Positions 47,678 through 56,562 of a stretch of DNA of 64,000 nt are shown piece after piece. Each line of letters begins with the position of its first letter. Positions within the stretch are counted from its first letter, which is position 1. The translations under genes were made by a program, and so were the position numbers. This DNA comes from Candidatus Bathyarchaeia archaeon (lineage in GTDB: Archaea; Thermoproteota; Bathyarchaeia; 40CM-2-53-6; DTGE01): contig JAWCKG010000007.1 of the NCBI GenBank assembly GCA_038852285.1, positions 1 through 64,000 on the forward strand, written 5' to 3'. The notes under the pieces were generated by a model, which did no database searches, was not told the DNA's origin, and saw only the letters and a list, made by a program, of their open reading frames with translations.

Positions 47678-48456
47678 TTCTTCTTAGATCCCTGCTTGTT
47701 TCTTTTCTCCCAATTCTTGGTTTTCGGCTGCAACTCGATCAGGCTTTGAAGCTTCTCCATCCTCTCGGAAACGACGCTTTGAACCTCCTTCCCGACCATG
47801 CTCTCCTTCACATATTTTTCAAGATATTTCAGCGTTTTCTGAAGGTTAATGGAGGCGTCGTACCAGAAACCCCAGTCTTCAGACAGAAGCGTCGCGACGT
47901 ACTTCCCGTTAATGATGTTTTCACCCTCCTCTTCTCCCACAATGTTAGCTGCGAAGAGGAGTATGATGTCCTTGATGTCTTTCTCATTGATTTCGTGGAT
48001 TTGAAGCTTTTCCAACAGAAGGTCTGTCGGTGAGGCTGTTAAGGCGTTGAGGTTTAATCGACCCTCCTTCGGGTTTGAGCCAAACTCCACGGTGTGGCTG
48101 AACTCAAGCTTGTCGAAGAACACGTCCACACCATATTTCTTCTCCGGGTGGTGGAACATCATCCTTGAGCTTCCATGCAGGAGGAGCGCGTATTGATCCA
48201 CCTGGTATCCTAACTCTTCGAGGAGTTTCCTCACCTCGTTTCTCTGGCGGCTGTAGGCCGCTAAGTCGATGTCCGTGAACTTTCTCTCTGAGTTAAGCCT
48301 GTTCAGCTTATGGAACAAGTCTTCATGGCGCCACGCGTTGAGCCTGATGCCCACGGCCCCCAGTACTCTCAGGTATAAGCCTCTTTCAGCGGCTTCTTTC
48401 ACTAAGGTTACGGCGTCCTCCAAGATGATTTCGTCTTCTCTACTCAACTCAACCAC
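47644..48456 (-). CDS. Nucleotidyltransferase-fold protein (paralogue B)
   Basis: 270 residues. Same layout as copies A and C: LGAVGIRLNAW, FTDIDLAAYSRQRNEVRKLLEELGYQ and KYGVDVFFDKLEFSHTVEF, then SPTDLLLEKLQIHEINEKDI. Metal acids are D, D and D as in active enzymes. It lies upstream of, and overlaps, the formamidase, not the phosphoesterase, unlike copy A. Starts at GTG 48456. Confidence 0.75.
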   Translation of the reverse strand: MVELSREDEIILEDAVTLVKEAAERGLYLRVLGAVGIRLNAWRHEDLFHKLNRLNSERKFTDIDLAAYSRQRNEVRKLLEELGYQVDQYALLLHGSSRMMFHHPEKKYGVDVFFDKLEFSHTVEFGSNPKEGRLNLNALTASPTDLLLEKLQIHEINEKDIKDIILLFAANIVGEEEGENIINGKYVATLLSEDWGFWYDASINLQKTLKYLEKYVKESMVGKEVQSVVSERMEKLQSLIELQPKTKNWEKRNKQGSKKKWWRDVEERSR

Positions 48457-48949
48457 TGGTGAAAGGGTAATTCGTAACCTTTCTTTCTTCCATGTCGAAC
48501 ATTAGCCCATTTGGATTTTGGTCGCATGATCTTCCTAGGTCCAGTTGGCAAGTCCTATACGGATCTTTCTCATATTCTTGGAGCATTTAATCTCTTATCG
48601 AGGTTATTAAGGGTTAATGTTTTCAACCCCTTTTCTCAGATTTATTTTCAACATTTACCCTTACTGTATTTCTTCACCGGTGTCGAACCTGAACTTTCCT
48701 ATACACTACATTTTCAGTTATTGAAGGACCAGCTTTTCACACTTAATGGAGGGCTCTTCAACCTTGATTCTAAACATGTTAAAGGGTTTAGTCGTGCGCC
48801 CCTTTTACCGCTGCCGAGGATTTATAACTTTTCAAGAGATGTCGGTTTAGGTTGAAGATCGCTTACGTCGCTCTGATCTGAACCAGACCTCTTGACCAGT
48901 TACCTTTAAGAACTTGAGAAGGGATGAGCGTGTCTGGGAGGACTCTTCC
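48457..48949. other. Gap without a supported gene
   Basis: AT-rich 490 bases. One plus-strand frame of 114 codons opens at TTG 48511 (Phe/Leu-rich) but shows no family resemblance, no good ribosome-binding site and no shared neighbour. Promoter elements for the flanking genes probably lie here. Confidence 0.4.
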
Positions 48950-50068
48950 TCATGGTATGATCTCACAGCTGTTGTATCGTGGATAGTCTAGGCTTTTCGC
49001 CGAGATCCTTCCACTTGACAGTAAACGCCTAATGGTTGGAAGATGGGTTTCCAGGCTAGAGATGAGGCTTTTCACGGTTTCGCATACTATTTCAAACCCC
49101 TTTAGCCCCCAGAGCTTCGTCGCGTTCGCGTACAGGCATCTCCCACCGCACAGCCAATACTCTTCGCATTGAGGACAGGGGTCGGATACATGGACTTTAT
49201 CCCTTAAGCTAAGCGGATCCGTGGTCCATATATCTCCCAGATAAAAGTTTTTTATGCCAGACATAACTGGGCAGGGCGTGATCTTTCCATCCTGCTGTAC
49301 GTTAAACATGATCCAACCAGCCCCGCATCTAAGCTTACACGCTTCACCAGTGAGCATCGAGTTCACCAACCCGACGAACGGATAAATTCTATAAACCACG
49401 CCCCGCTGTTTCATCCATCTAACCCACTCCTTGACCAAGCGGTTAACCCCTAGATTGTAGCTGTTCACCCAGCGCGTAAACTTCTCCTCTACAAAGTCGT
49501 TGGACCCGAACTGGGCGTCCAGCTGCCAATGAACCGATTTAAAAGGAAAATCATCGTTGAAAAGCAACCACTTAACCTGCTCGTATATGTTAGTTTCAAA
49601 GCTTACAGTCATGCGGGCGATCAACTCGCCTTCGAACCCCATTCTAAGAACGTGCTTCAGATTTCTGATCACCTTACGGTAGGTTCCAGCCCCCCTATAG
49701 TAGTCTGTGACGGATTCGTCCCCGTCGAGGGACACTAGGATTGTGTCAAGCCTTTTCAAGTAAGACGGTTCCAGTTGATCCAGCAAAGTGCCGTTGGTTT
49801 GCAGAATAAACTTTTTCGCCTTAACCTTATCCATGATTTCCCCCATTTTCTCAGGCATCAGTGTTGGCTCACCGCCGTAGAAAACGATTGTTGGAGCTGG
49901 ATCCTTCGTTAGAAAACGATTCAAATCTTCCACGGAATAGCTTATTGAGCTGGGGACCTCATAGTCCAGGCTGTAGTTCCCTAGACTTCCATCATCCTTA
50001 AGGCATTTACCGTAGCAGTAGCTACACTTCATATTGCAGTTAGAGGTGAGGGTTAGATAGTAGTGCAT
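48950..50068 (-). CDS. Radical SAM/SPASM protein, putative peptide-modifying type
   Basis: 372 residues. The radical SAM cluster motif C11-x3-C15-x2-C18 (TSNCNMKCSYCYGKC) is at the N terminus, followed by FYGGEPTL (SAM contact) and LVSLDGDES. The C-terminal SPASM-like region has CKLRCGAGW, ITPCPVMSG and CPQCEEYWLCGGRC, enough cysteines for one or two auxiliary clusters. This arrangement resembles archaeal peptide-modifying enzymes of the AF1577 kind, which act on ribosomal peptides or proteins. No short precursor peptide is visible next to it. It is divergent from phosphoesterase C by 132 bases and inside the three-module region. Confidence 0.85.
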   Translation of the reverse strand: MHYYLTLTSNCNMKCSYCYGKCLKDDGSLGNYSLDYEVPSSISYSVEDLNRFLTKDPAPTIVFYGGEPTLMPEKMGEIMDKVKAKKFILQTNGTLLDQLEPSYLKRLDTILVSLDGDESVTDYYRGAGTYRKVIRNLKHVLRMGFEGELIARMTVSFETNIYEQVKWLLFNDDFPFKSVHWQLDAQFGSNDFVEEKFTRWVNSYNLGVNRLVKEWVRWMKQRGVVYRIYPFVGLVNSMLTGEACKLRCGAGWIMFNVQQDGKITPCPVMSGIKNFYLGDIWTTDPLSLRDKVHVSDPCPQCEEYWLCGGRCLYANATKLWGLKGFEIVCETVKSLISSLETHLPTIRRLLSSGRISAKSLDYPRYNSCEIIP

Positions 50069-50200
50069 AAAAAATAAGTTTAGTAGTTGTTGATTTAAAA
50101 GTTAACGTGGATTTACCGACAATAGCGAATAGGGAGATTTATGTGGAATATTTAAATACGATGGAAATGGATTAAACGAGGTCAAGGGCGGTATTTAAAT

Positions 50201-51148
50201 TTGATTAAGAGGATCTTTTATGCTACAGACATCCATGGTTCAGAGGTAGTTTTCCGAAAATTCGTGAGCGCTGGCAGATTTTATAAAGCCGATATAGTGA
50301 TTCTTGACGGAGACCTTACTGGAAAAGCCATCGTCCCAATAATCAACAAGGGTGACGGATCTTTTGAAGCTGATGTTTTAGGCGAGAGATACCTTGTTAA
50401 TAGAGACGAGGCTATGGAGCTGGAAAATAGAATAAGGAATTTAGGTTTTTACCCTTTAATTTTAAGCGAGGATGAGCTGGAGGATTTAAGGGGAAGCCCG
50501 AGAAAAGTGGATAAACTCTTTGAAGACATGATGGTCAGAGAAATTAGGAAGTGGGTTTCCCTTATTGAACAGAATTTGAAGAATTCAGGCATTGATTGCT
50601 ACGTTTTGCCTGGGAACGACGACCGATTTGAAATAGATAAAGAGTTAGAGGGTTCTGATTATATCGTTAACCCTGAAGGCAGGGTCGTTGATTTGGATGG
50701 GGTACATGAGATGATAAGCTCGGGGTGGAGTAATCCGACACCATGGAATACGCCTAGAGAGGAAAGCGAGGAGGAACTGGGAAGGAGAATAGAGGCCATG
50801 GCCTCCAAGGTTAAAAATATGGAAAACTGCGTTTTTAACCTTCACTGCCCTCCGTACGACACTGGAATAGACAACGCACCCCAACTGGACGAGAATTTGA
50901 GGCAGGTAGTGAAAGCGGGTGAATTAATCATGGTTCCGGTCGGCAGCAAATCCGTTAGACAGGTCATTGAAAAGTATCAGCCTTTGATAGGCCTCCACGG
51001 CCACATACATGAATCTAAGGGTGCGCGTAAGGTTGGTCGAACGCTATGCGTTAACCCTGGCAGCGAGTATCAACAAGGTACCCTTAAAGGGGTGATAGTG
51101 AATCTCGACGATAAGGGAGTAAAGTCTTTTATGTTTACTTCTGGTTAA
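50201..51148 (+). CDS. Calcineurin-like metallophosphoesterase (paralogue C)
   Basis: 315 residues with the motifs of copies A and B: ATDIHGSEVVFRKFVSAGRFYKA, LDGDLTGKAI, LPGNDDRFEI, NLHCPPYDTGIDNAPQLDE and IGLHGHIHESKG. Starts at TTG 50201. It is more AT-rich than copies A and B. It faces the APC permease copy C (convergent, 53-base gap), so here the module is broken up into separately transcribed genes. Confidence 0.88.
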   Translation: MIKRIFYATDIHGSEVVFRKFVSAGRFYKADIVILDGDLTGKAIVPIINKGDGSFEADVLGERYLVNRDEAMELENRIRNLGFYPLILSEDELEDLRGSPRKVDKLFEDMMVREIRKWVSLIEQNLKNSGIDCYVLPGNDDRFEIDKELEGSDYIVNPEGRVVDLDGVHEMISSGWSNPTPWNTPREESEEELGRRIEAMASKVKNMENCVFNLHCPPYDTGIDNAPQLDENLRQVVKAGELIMVPVGSKSVRQVIEKYQPLIGLHGHIHESKGARKVGRTLCVNPGSEYQQGTLKGVIVNLDDKGVKSFMFTSG

Positions 51149-51201
51149 CTTCGGTGAATGGAAATAAAAAAGATGAGGGGGAGTGAAGCGGCTTAGATTT
51201 A

Positions 51202-52764
51202 TCAGGCTGGAGGGATCTCGCTGTATATTAAATCTAAGTCTATGCCCTGTTTTCTTCTAACGTATTTACTAACATAGTATACGATGAAGGCCCCCCAGAA
51301 GAATACCAGTGAGGCTATGATGAACCATATTCTCTGTAGTATGGCTTGACCCGTTGTGAACTCTGTATATGGGGGAAAAGTGTAGGGCCATGCAGATAGC
51401 CCGTACAGGAGAAGGGCCATGAATATCGTTGAAATAACTCCAGCTATAGTGATGAGGGGTAACTTTCCAATTTCCTTTTGAGCCGGTGAACCTTCATACA
51501 GTTTCCTCCGTCTCCATGGGAAGATTATTCCTGATATCGATGTGAAGAAGTAAGCCATCGTGCAGCTAATAGTGATTCCCGCGACCCACGTTACAAAGGC
51601 TACCCACCACGTGTAGAGGATTAAAGCGATCTCAGACAAGATGAAGATAAATAGTATAGCGTATGTCGGTGCGTTGTATTTTCTACTTACCTCTGAAAGT
51701 TTGTCTGGTAAGATTCTGTCGAAGGACCATGCCATCACAGATCTACTTGTGAACGTGTAAACGAAGATCATCGTGCCGAACGGCCAGAGTATGAATCCAA
51801 GTCCCATTATCCAGATTAAGGATACGTTTGGGGCGCATAGGCTGGCGAACAGGTTATAGGAGGCTGGAACCGGTAGAGGGCTCTTACCAATTAGTTGTAA
51901 GAAGTAAAGGCTTCCTAGGAATTGGTCGCCTAAAACGTATTGCATTCCGTAAGCCATTATTAGGGTTAAAGGAGCAAGTATTGCTAACGACCCCATAATG
52001 GAAAACAGCATGTTTTTCCTCGGGTTTTGAAGTTCACCCCCCGCGTATACATTATTTTGAGTGTATAATACGGTTAATCCTGAGTATCCGATCGCTATCA
52101 GTGATAACCATTTGTCATTCCATCTCTCCAGTATAGGGAAGCCCTCCTGAGCTCCGGCTTCAATCACACCTGTATATGATGTGAGAGCGTTGAATCTGCT
52201 TACGAATACGTCGTGAGGCGTTAACGCGATCACAAATATTGCTATACACACACCGATCATACCGATTATCCACAATATTTTTTGGGCAATCATACTAGGT
52301 CTTAGTCCCCTCAGAACTATCGCTAATATTACGACATTTATGAGGGTGGCTATTATGAAAGTTACTAGGGGCGTAGTAACCCACGTAGCCATGTTAATTA
52401 GCCCAGGATTATTCGTCATTACTCCCAGTGTGGATAAGAAACCAGCCATCCCGATCGTCATAGCCCAGTTACCATAGATGCTAATGAATATACCAGCGCA
52501 CATTATCATCGCGACGTTAGCGGCGAATCCCCAGGCTGGCGTTAAGGTTCTAGAGTTAAATACATAGTCTCCACCTGAGAGTGGGAAAGTGGACCCGAAA
52601 AGGACGTAGACTATGTCTAGGAAAACCGCCGCGATTATCGCCCATATAATTGACCATACCATGTGGGACCCCGGGTAGGTTGAGGGAACAAACAATAATC
52701 CAACCGCGCCGAAAATGAGGTTAGCTAACAGAATATTACCTATTAAAGCGTCCCAACCCGACAT
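51202..52764 (-). CDS. APC-family amino acid permease (paralogue C)
   Basis: At least 520 residues from ATG 52764. Twelve helices with FPLSGGDYVFNSRTLTPAWGF, VYAGGELQNPRKNM and a terminal GIDLDLIYSEIPPA match the copies at 42158 and 44930. Homology continues upstream of the ATG: the frame reads ASERLFVRKASGLVRG before it, like VRKSSGLVRN of copy B, but ends at TGA with no ATG, GTG or TTG in between. Either translation begins at a non-standard codon (ATT, after an AGGTG) or the 5' end has been damaged. Confidence 0.88.
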   Translation of the reverse strand: MSGWDALIGNILLANLIFGAVGLLFVPSTYPGSHMVWSIIWAIIAAVFLDIVYVLFGSTFPLSGGDYVFNSRTLTPAWGFAANVAMIMCAGIFISIYGNWAMTIGMAGFLSTLGVMTNNPGLINMATWVTTPLVTFIIATLINVVILAIVLRGLRPSMIAQKILWIIGMIGVCIAIFVIALTPHDVFVSRFNALTSYTGVIEAGAQEGFPILERWNDKWLSLIAIGYSGLTVLYTQNNVYAGGELQNPRKNMLFSIMGSLAILAPLTLIMAYGMQYVLGDQFLGSLYFLQLIGKSPLPVPASYNLFASLCAPNVSLIWIMGLGFILWPFGTMIFVYTFTSRSVMAWSFDRILPDKLSEVSRKYNAPTYAILFIFILSEIALILYTWWVAFVTWVAGITISCTMAYFFTSISGIIFPWRRRKLYEGSPAQKEIGKLPLITIAGVISTIFMALLLYGLSAWPYTFPPYTEFTTGQAILQRIWFIIASLVFFWGAFIVYYVSKYVRRKQGIDLDLIYSEIPPA

Positions 52765-52809
52765 ACCTCTTACAAGGCCGCTTGCCTTCCTAACAAATAA
52801 TCGCTCGCT

Positions 52810-53300
52810 CGCCGTAGAAATTCACCTATTTTTCTTCAATTAAACACGTAATCTATGTTTATAATATTTAAAATTAACGATCCATAATCTAAGAATCGCG
52901 GGGCCTCAAGCCGTGTAACAGGTTATAAGAAGATTCTTAAGGTAGAACCGATGGAAGACGCATAGCTTATGGTCTATTGTTCTGTCATGTGGTCAGGAGG
53001 GCTGAAGCGCAGTCATGTGAAGCTATACTGAAAGCATCTTAACATTCTTAAATTCAGCCTAGCCCTAACGGAGGCATAAGTCTCAATAGCACTATTTTTA
53101 AAATTTTCTCCATATTCGATCGCTACCCGGAAGTATGTTTAATATCGGTTCAAATTGGAAGCATTGCTTTCTTTGGCTAGGCGAAACTAGACAAGAGCAT
53201 TAGTGGGAAATTATAGGAAGAATCCCAGGAGACTTCGTTCTTTACCTCAAAATTTATAATGTGCAATTTACGTAGCGATGAACAGCTTTAATCTTAAATA
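52810..53300. other. AT-rich gap between permease C and nucleotidyltransferase C
   Basis: About 490 bases with no supported frame. It separates two divergently transcribed genes and probably holds both promoters. Sequence is AT-rich with no obvious repeat or palindrome that I could establish. Confidence 0.4.
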
Positions 53301-53302
53301 AA

Positions 53303-54106
53303 ATGGTCGTCCAATTAGTAAAGAAGCCAGAGCTGGAGGACACAATATTGTCTCTATCCAACTTTGTCGAGGAAGCATGGAGGATTGTTGATGTGGGTAG
53401 AAAAGAGGGAGTGACTTTAAGGGTAATGGGGGCTACCGCCATTAAAATACACTGCCCGACGTTTTCAAGCCTCCAGGAATCTTTAGGTAGAGAAATTTCA
53501 GACGTAGATTTCATGGCGTACAGTTCTCAGAAAGACGAGGTCATGAGGCTGCTTTTAAGGCTTGGATATAACTTTGACAGACGAAGCCTGATGATAATGA
53601 GGTACTTTAATAGGTACATTTTTGAAGACGTAGAAAATAAACGACATGTAGATGTTTTTTTCGACAAACTGGAGATGTGTCATACCATCGATTTTAAAGA
53701 GAGGCTAGAAGTAGATTATCCGACGATTTCATTAGCGGACCTCTTACTAGAAAAGCTTCAAATAATTAAGGTTGCCGAGAAGGATCTTAAAGACTGCATA
53801 GTTCTTCTCAGGGAACATAATGTAGGTGAACATGATGAAGAAACTATTAACATTAAATACATTTCAAATCTATTGTCAAAAGATTGGGGATTCTACTATA
53901 CTGTAAAGATGAATCTAGAGAGAATAAAAAACTTTCTGAACAGCCACCCTACCCTTAAAGCTTCAGATAAATCGAACATCCTCCAAAAAATCAGCTTATT
54001 AGAAACAGAAATCGAAAATGCGCCTAAATCGATTCGATGGAAAATGCGCGCAAAAGTGGGTCCCAAACAAAAATGGTATCGAGAAGTAGAGGAGGTAGAA
54101 CGCTGA
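53303..54106 (+). CDS. Nucleotidyltransferase-fold protein (paralogue C)
   Basis: 267 residues. MGATAIKIHCPTFSSL, ISDVDFMAYSSQKDEVMRLL and DVFFDKLEMCHTIDFKERL carry the same active-site acids as copies A and B, followed by TISLADLLLEKLQIIKVAEKD. The C-terminal half ends KSIRWKMRAKVGPKQKWY, shared with copy A (KSLKWKMRQRIGAKVKWY). ATG 53303. AT-rich relative to copy A. Confidence 0.75.
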   Translation: MVVQLVKKPELEDTILSLSNFVEEAWRIVDVGRKEGVTLRVMGATAIKIHCPTFSSLQESLGREISDVDFMAYSSQKDEVMRLLLRLGYNFDRRSLMIMRYFNRYIFEDVENKRHVDVFFDKLEMCHTIDFKERLEVDYPTISLADLLLEKLQIIKVAEKDLKDCIVLLREHNVGEHDEETINIKYISNLLSKDWGFYYTVKMNLERIKNFLNSHPTLKASDKSNILQKISLLETEIENAPKSIRWKMRAKVGPKQKWYREVEEVER

Positions 54107-54590
54107 CCTACGCCACGCCAAACCACCACAGTAATGAGTCTATAAGTCGTATTTCATAAGCATCGCTAGGAGCTTCTAAAAGTTTTAAGACCATCAATAA
54201 TATTAGTGATAAGGAAGACGTCACGTTCCCTATAATGCACTCATAGGAAGCGTCATCATCAACTTCATAGTTTCACTTCTTCCCGCGATGAAACGCTTGC
54301 CATTGAAGTACTTCACCTCAATCTACAATTAGACACCAACATATGATAATCATGCAACGCGCTGAGAGCCCTTCTCACTACTTAATCAAAAACTCCTCAC
54401 TTCCTAAGAAGAAGCATAATTATCCAGGCATAATTATTTTTCTTTGAAAGCACTACGCTTTCGTGCTCGTAGTGAGCTTTACCTCGGAGACGTGAAACCC
54501 CCTTAAATTGGGACGTATTATTACGGAGGAGTAGAAAAATGACCGGACCTTTCTCGGCACATGCAGGTTTATGGGATTTAATCCGCTTAT
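54107..54590. other. Gap holding one strong hairpin
   Basis: About 480 bases without a supported gene. The only structure that stands out is the inverted repeat at 54447-54480 listed separately. Frames of 60 or so codons on the minus strand have no family resemblance. Confidence 0.4.
54447..54480. repeat. Inverted repeat (hairpin) near the JAMM operon
   Basis: CACTACG (54451-54457) pairs with CGTAGTG (54468-54474) around a 10-base loop, with flanking AAAG and CTTT extending the stem after a bulge. It lies downstream of the minus-strand JAMM gene, so it may be a transcription end or a small structured RNA. Confidence 0.4.
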
Positions 54591-54974
54591 TCAAGATGTG
54601 ATTCTCAAATTTAGCCTTTCGCCTTCGCGGTCGTAGGCTGCGATGTCGCTTTCCCGATACGGGTGACAGGCGATCAAGAGGACGATGCCGTAGAAGTGGT
54701 TTAGGTCAGCGGGGGAGGGTTTCACTGACCCTGAGGGATGCGAATGGAAGACTCCTTGAACCGTTAGGTCTAATGGGAGGGCGTGAGGCTGGAATGAGGC
54801 GAATCCCCATCCTTGCACTGCGAACGGTGGGATGAGCAACTCCTCGACGATTAAGACATTCTCATGAATTCGTCCCCTCAAGAGCAGAATGGCTTCCCTA
54901 GGATGGATCTCAGCGGAGTAGCTGAGCATCCCGTTTAAAAGGCTACGCGACAGCTCTACGCGCAATGCTTTCAA
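54591..54974 (-). CDS. JAMM/MPN-domain metalloprotease
   Basis: 127 residues. The catalytic set is complete: Glu27 in PREAILLL, H77-x-H79 in VFHSHPSGSVKPSPAD and D90. This is the stand-alone archaeal JAMM (AfJAMM-like) family of zinc proteases, known to cleave ubiquitin-like modifiers (SAMPs) from conjugates or to process MoaD-like proteins. Start TTG 54974, overlapping the nitroreductase stop by four bases, so it is the third gene of a coupled operon. Confidence 0.9.
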   Translation of the reverse strand: MKALRVELSRSLLNGMLSYSAEIHPREAILLLRGRIHENVLIVEELLIPPFAVQGWGFASFQPHALPLDLTVQGVFHSHPSGSVKPSPADLNHFYGIVLLIACHPYRESDIAAYDREGERLNLRITS

Positions 54975-55528
54975 CCTTTAAGCTTTAAGGGGCTTCCGTA
55001 CGCGTCTGAGAAGGCTACGTCCTCGATCCTCCGCCTCCTAGGCTTCGCAGGCTTCTCAGCAGGGTAGCCTAGGGGCATTATGGCCACTGGACGAACATGG
55101 GATGGAAGCTTTAACGCCCTTGATACTTGGTCGTCTCTGAAGGCCCCTACCCAGCATGAGGCTAGGCCCAACGCATGGGCCGCGAGCAACATGTTTTCCA
55201 CGGAGGCGGCTGCGTCCAGCAAGCTGTAAAACCTCAGCCCCCTTTCCCCATACCTGGAGGCTGACCTCACAGTATCAGTGCAGACGGCGATGACGACAGG
55301 AGCTTCCTCGATGAAGGATTGGTTTAACGCGGCTTCAGCCAGGCTCCTCTTCACCTCCTCATCCTTTGTGACGATGTAGATGGTGGGCTGCATGTTTCCA
55401 GCCGAGGGGGCTTGAACACCGGCCTCGATGATCTGCAGGACGAGTTCGTCAGGTATCTTATCCGGCTTGTAGGCTCTGACGCTGCATCTACCCTTAATGG
55501 CTTCGAACACATCCATCGTCGATCTCAA
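54971..55528 (-). CDS. Nitroreductase-family flavoprotein
   Basis: 185 residues with IKGRCSVRAYKPDKIP at the N terminus, AGVQAPSAGNMQP for FMN and a C-terminal ALKLPSHVRPVAIMPLGYP, the classic nitroreductase layout. These FMN enzymes use NAD(P)H or ferredoxin to reduce quinones, nitro groups or other acceptors; F420- and coenzyme-linked relatives exist. Overlaps the PIG-L gene by four bases and the JAMM gene by four, so expression is coupled. Confidence 0.9.
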   Translation of the reverse strand: MRSTMDVFEAIKGRCSVRAYKPDKIPDELVLQIIEAGVQAPSAGNMQPTIYIVTKDEEVKRSLAEAALNQSFIEEAPVVIAVCTDTVRSASRYGERGLRFYSLLDAAASVENMLLAAHALGLASCWVGAFRDDQVSRALKLPSHVRPVAIMPLGYPAEKPAKPRRRRIEDVAFSDAYGSPLKLKG

Positions 55529-56376
55529 CCGCCGGCGTCTATGTCCGCTATCGCTTGCTTATATGGGGCGAGGTTAAGCTTCGGCCTAGGGTCGTATAAT
55601 CGGTAGAGTTCGACGGCGTATTCGCCTAGCTTTCTTTCATCCCTCATCCTGTACAGGTCTTGGATGACGAGTTTTTGGCTTTCAAACTTCCCCACCGACT
55701 GTCGAATCGCTTCCTCCACCTTCCAAGTCGCCTTCACAGCCCTGTTGGGAGGCTCGAGGGGTGAGAGCTCAGCCCAAACAGAATATTTCAGGTAGGATCT
55801 CACCCTGCTGGGTTGACCCCAGTCAGCGACGATGTTGTCGCCGGCTTGAGGCCCAGCGTAAGACGCTGTATAAGAGGCGGCGTAGTGGTCTGGGTGCTCC
55901 CTATAATCGTTGGGGGCGATGATCCTTGTCACCGCGTTCTCCCTCAGAAACCTGATTACGCCTTCGAAAACACCTTTATACCCTCCAGGAACCTTCCACT
56001 CCCTGTAAGCGCCTAAACAGAAGTCGTCTACGTTAAACCTTTTTACCCTGATTTCAGAAATTCCTAGAAAGCTGTAAGCGTTTTTAGACTCCTCGACCCT
56101 GCGTTGAACGATCGTATCCCGCTCCTCTGGATGACTGTATCCGCAGCTTCCATTGCAGAGGATAAGGATGTACACGTCCGCGCCATGGACCATGGCCGCG
56201 AGCCAAGCATAGCCAGCGCCCAGCAACCCATCGTCGTCGTGGGGACAGAACACCGCTACCGCTTCCCTATCGCTCCAACCTGGAAAAAGCGTTGAAATGT
56301 CGTCTGAAGCTTTCCTCTGCTCCAAATCGTAAAACTTGAAATCCTTAACAGTAAACTCCACTAGACTCACCTTCAA
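55525..56376 (-). CDS. PIG-L/LmbE-family N-deacetylase
   Basis: 283 residues. The zinc motif of the family is FCPHDDDGLLGAG (PHxDD), with the later histidine in YREHPDHYAASYTASY. PIG-L enzymes remove acetyl groups from N-acetyl sugars or sugar conjugates such as N-acetylglucosaminyl-inositol and bacillithiol precursors; related enzymes act on chitobiose. The residue spacing is normal. First gene of the operon with nitroreductase and JAMM. Substrate unknown. Confidence 0.88.
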   Translation of the reverse strand: MKVSLVEFTVKDFKFYDLEQRKASDDISTLFPGWSDREAVAVFCPHDDDGLLGAGYAWLAAMVHGADVYILILCNGSCGYSHPEERDTIVQRRVEESKNAYSFLGISEIRVKRFNVDDFCLGAYREWKVPGGYKGVFEGVIRFLRENAVTRIIAPNDYREHPDHYAASYTASYAGPQAGDNIVADWGQPSRVRSYLKYSVWAELSPLEPPNRAVKATWKVEEAIRQSVGKFESQKLVIQDLYRMRDERKLGEYAVELYRLYDPRPKLNLAPYKQAIADIDAGG

Positions 56377-56562
56377 CGTATATAACTAGGGCTTACTTTT
56401 ACGGTTTACTCCTCAACCCATTTCTCAGGCAATATTCAATTAAGGATTCCTTACAGTAAGCGGTTACCGGTTACTGTTTTAGATTTGACCGGTGTAAGGC
56501 GCCTCTTAAATGTGACTTCACGGGCCTCAAACTCCATGGATAGCGTCCTTATATGGTAAACC

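Noticed and set aside
48511-48855. 114-codon plus-strand frame upstream of the radical SAM gene
   Set aside because: Opens at TTG without a good ribosome-binding site, Phe/Leu-rich composition typical of AT-rich non-coding DNA, no recognised relative. It could be tested as a candidate precursor but is far too long for one.
54397-54594. 65-codon minus-strand frame in the gap before the JAMM gene
   Set aside because: Spans the hairpin and has no family resemblance or start signal.
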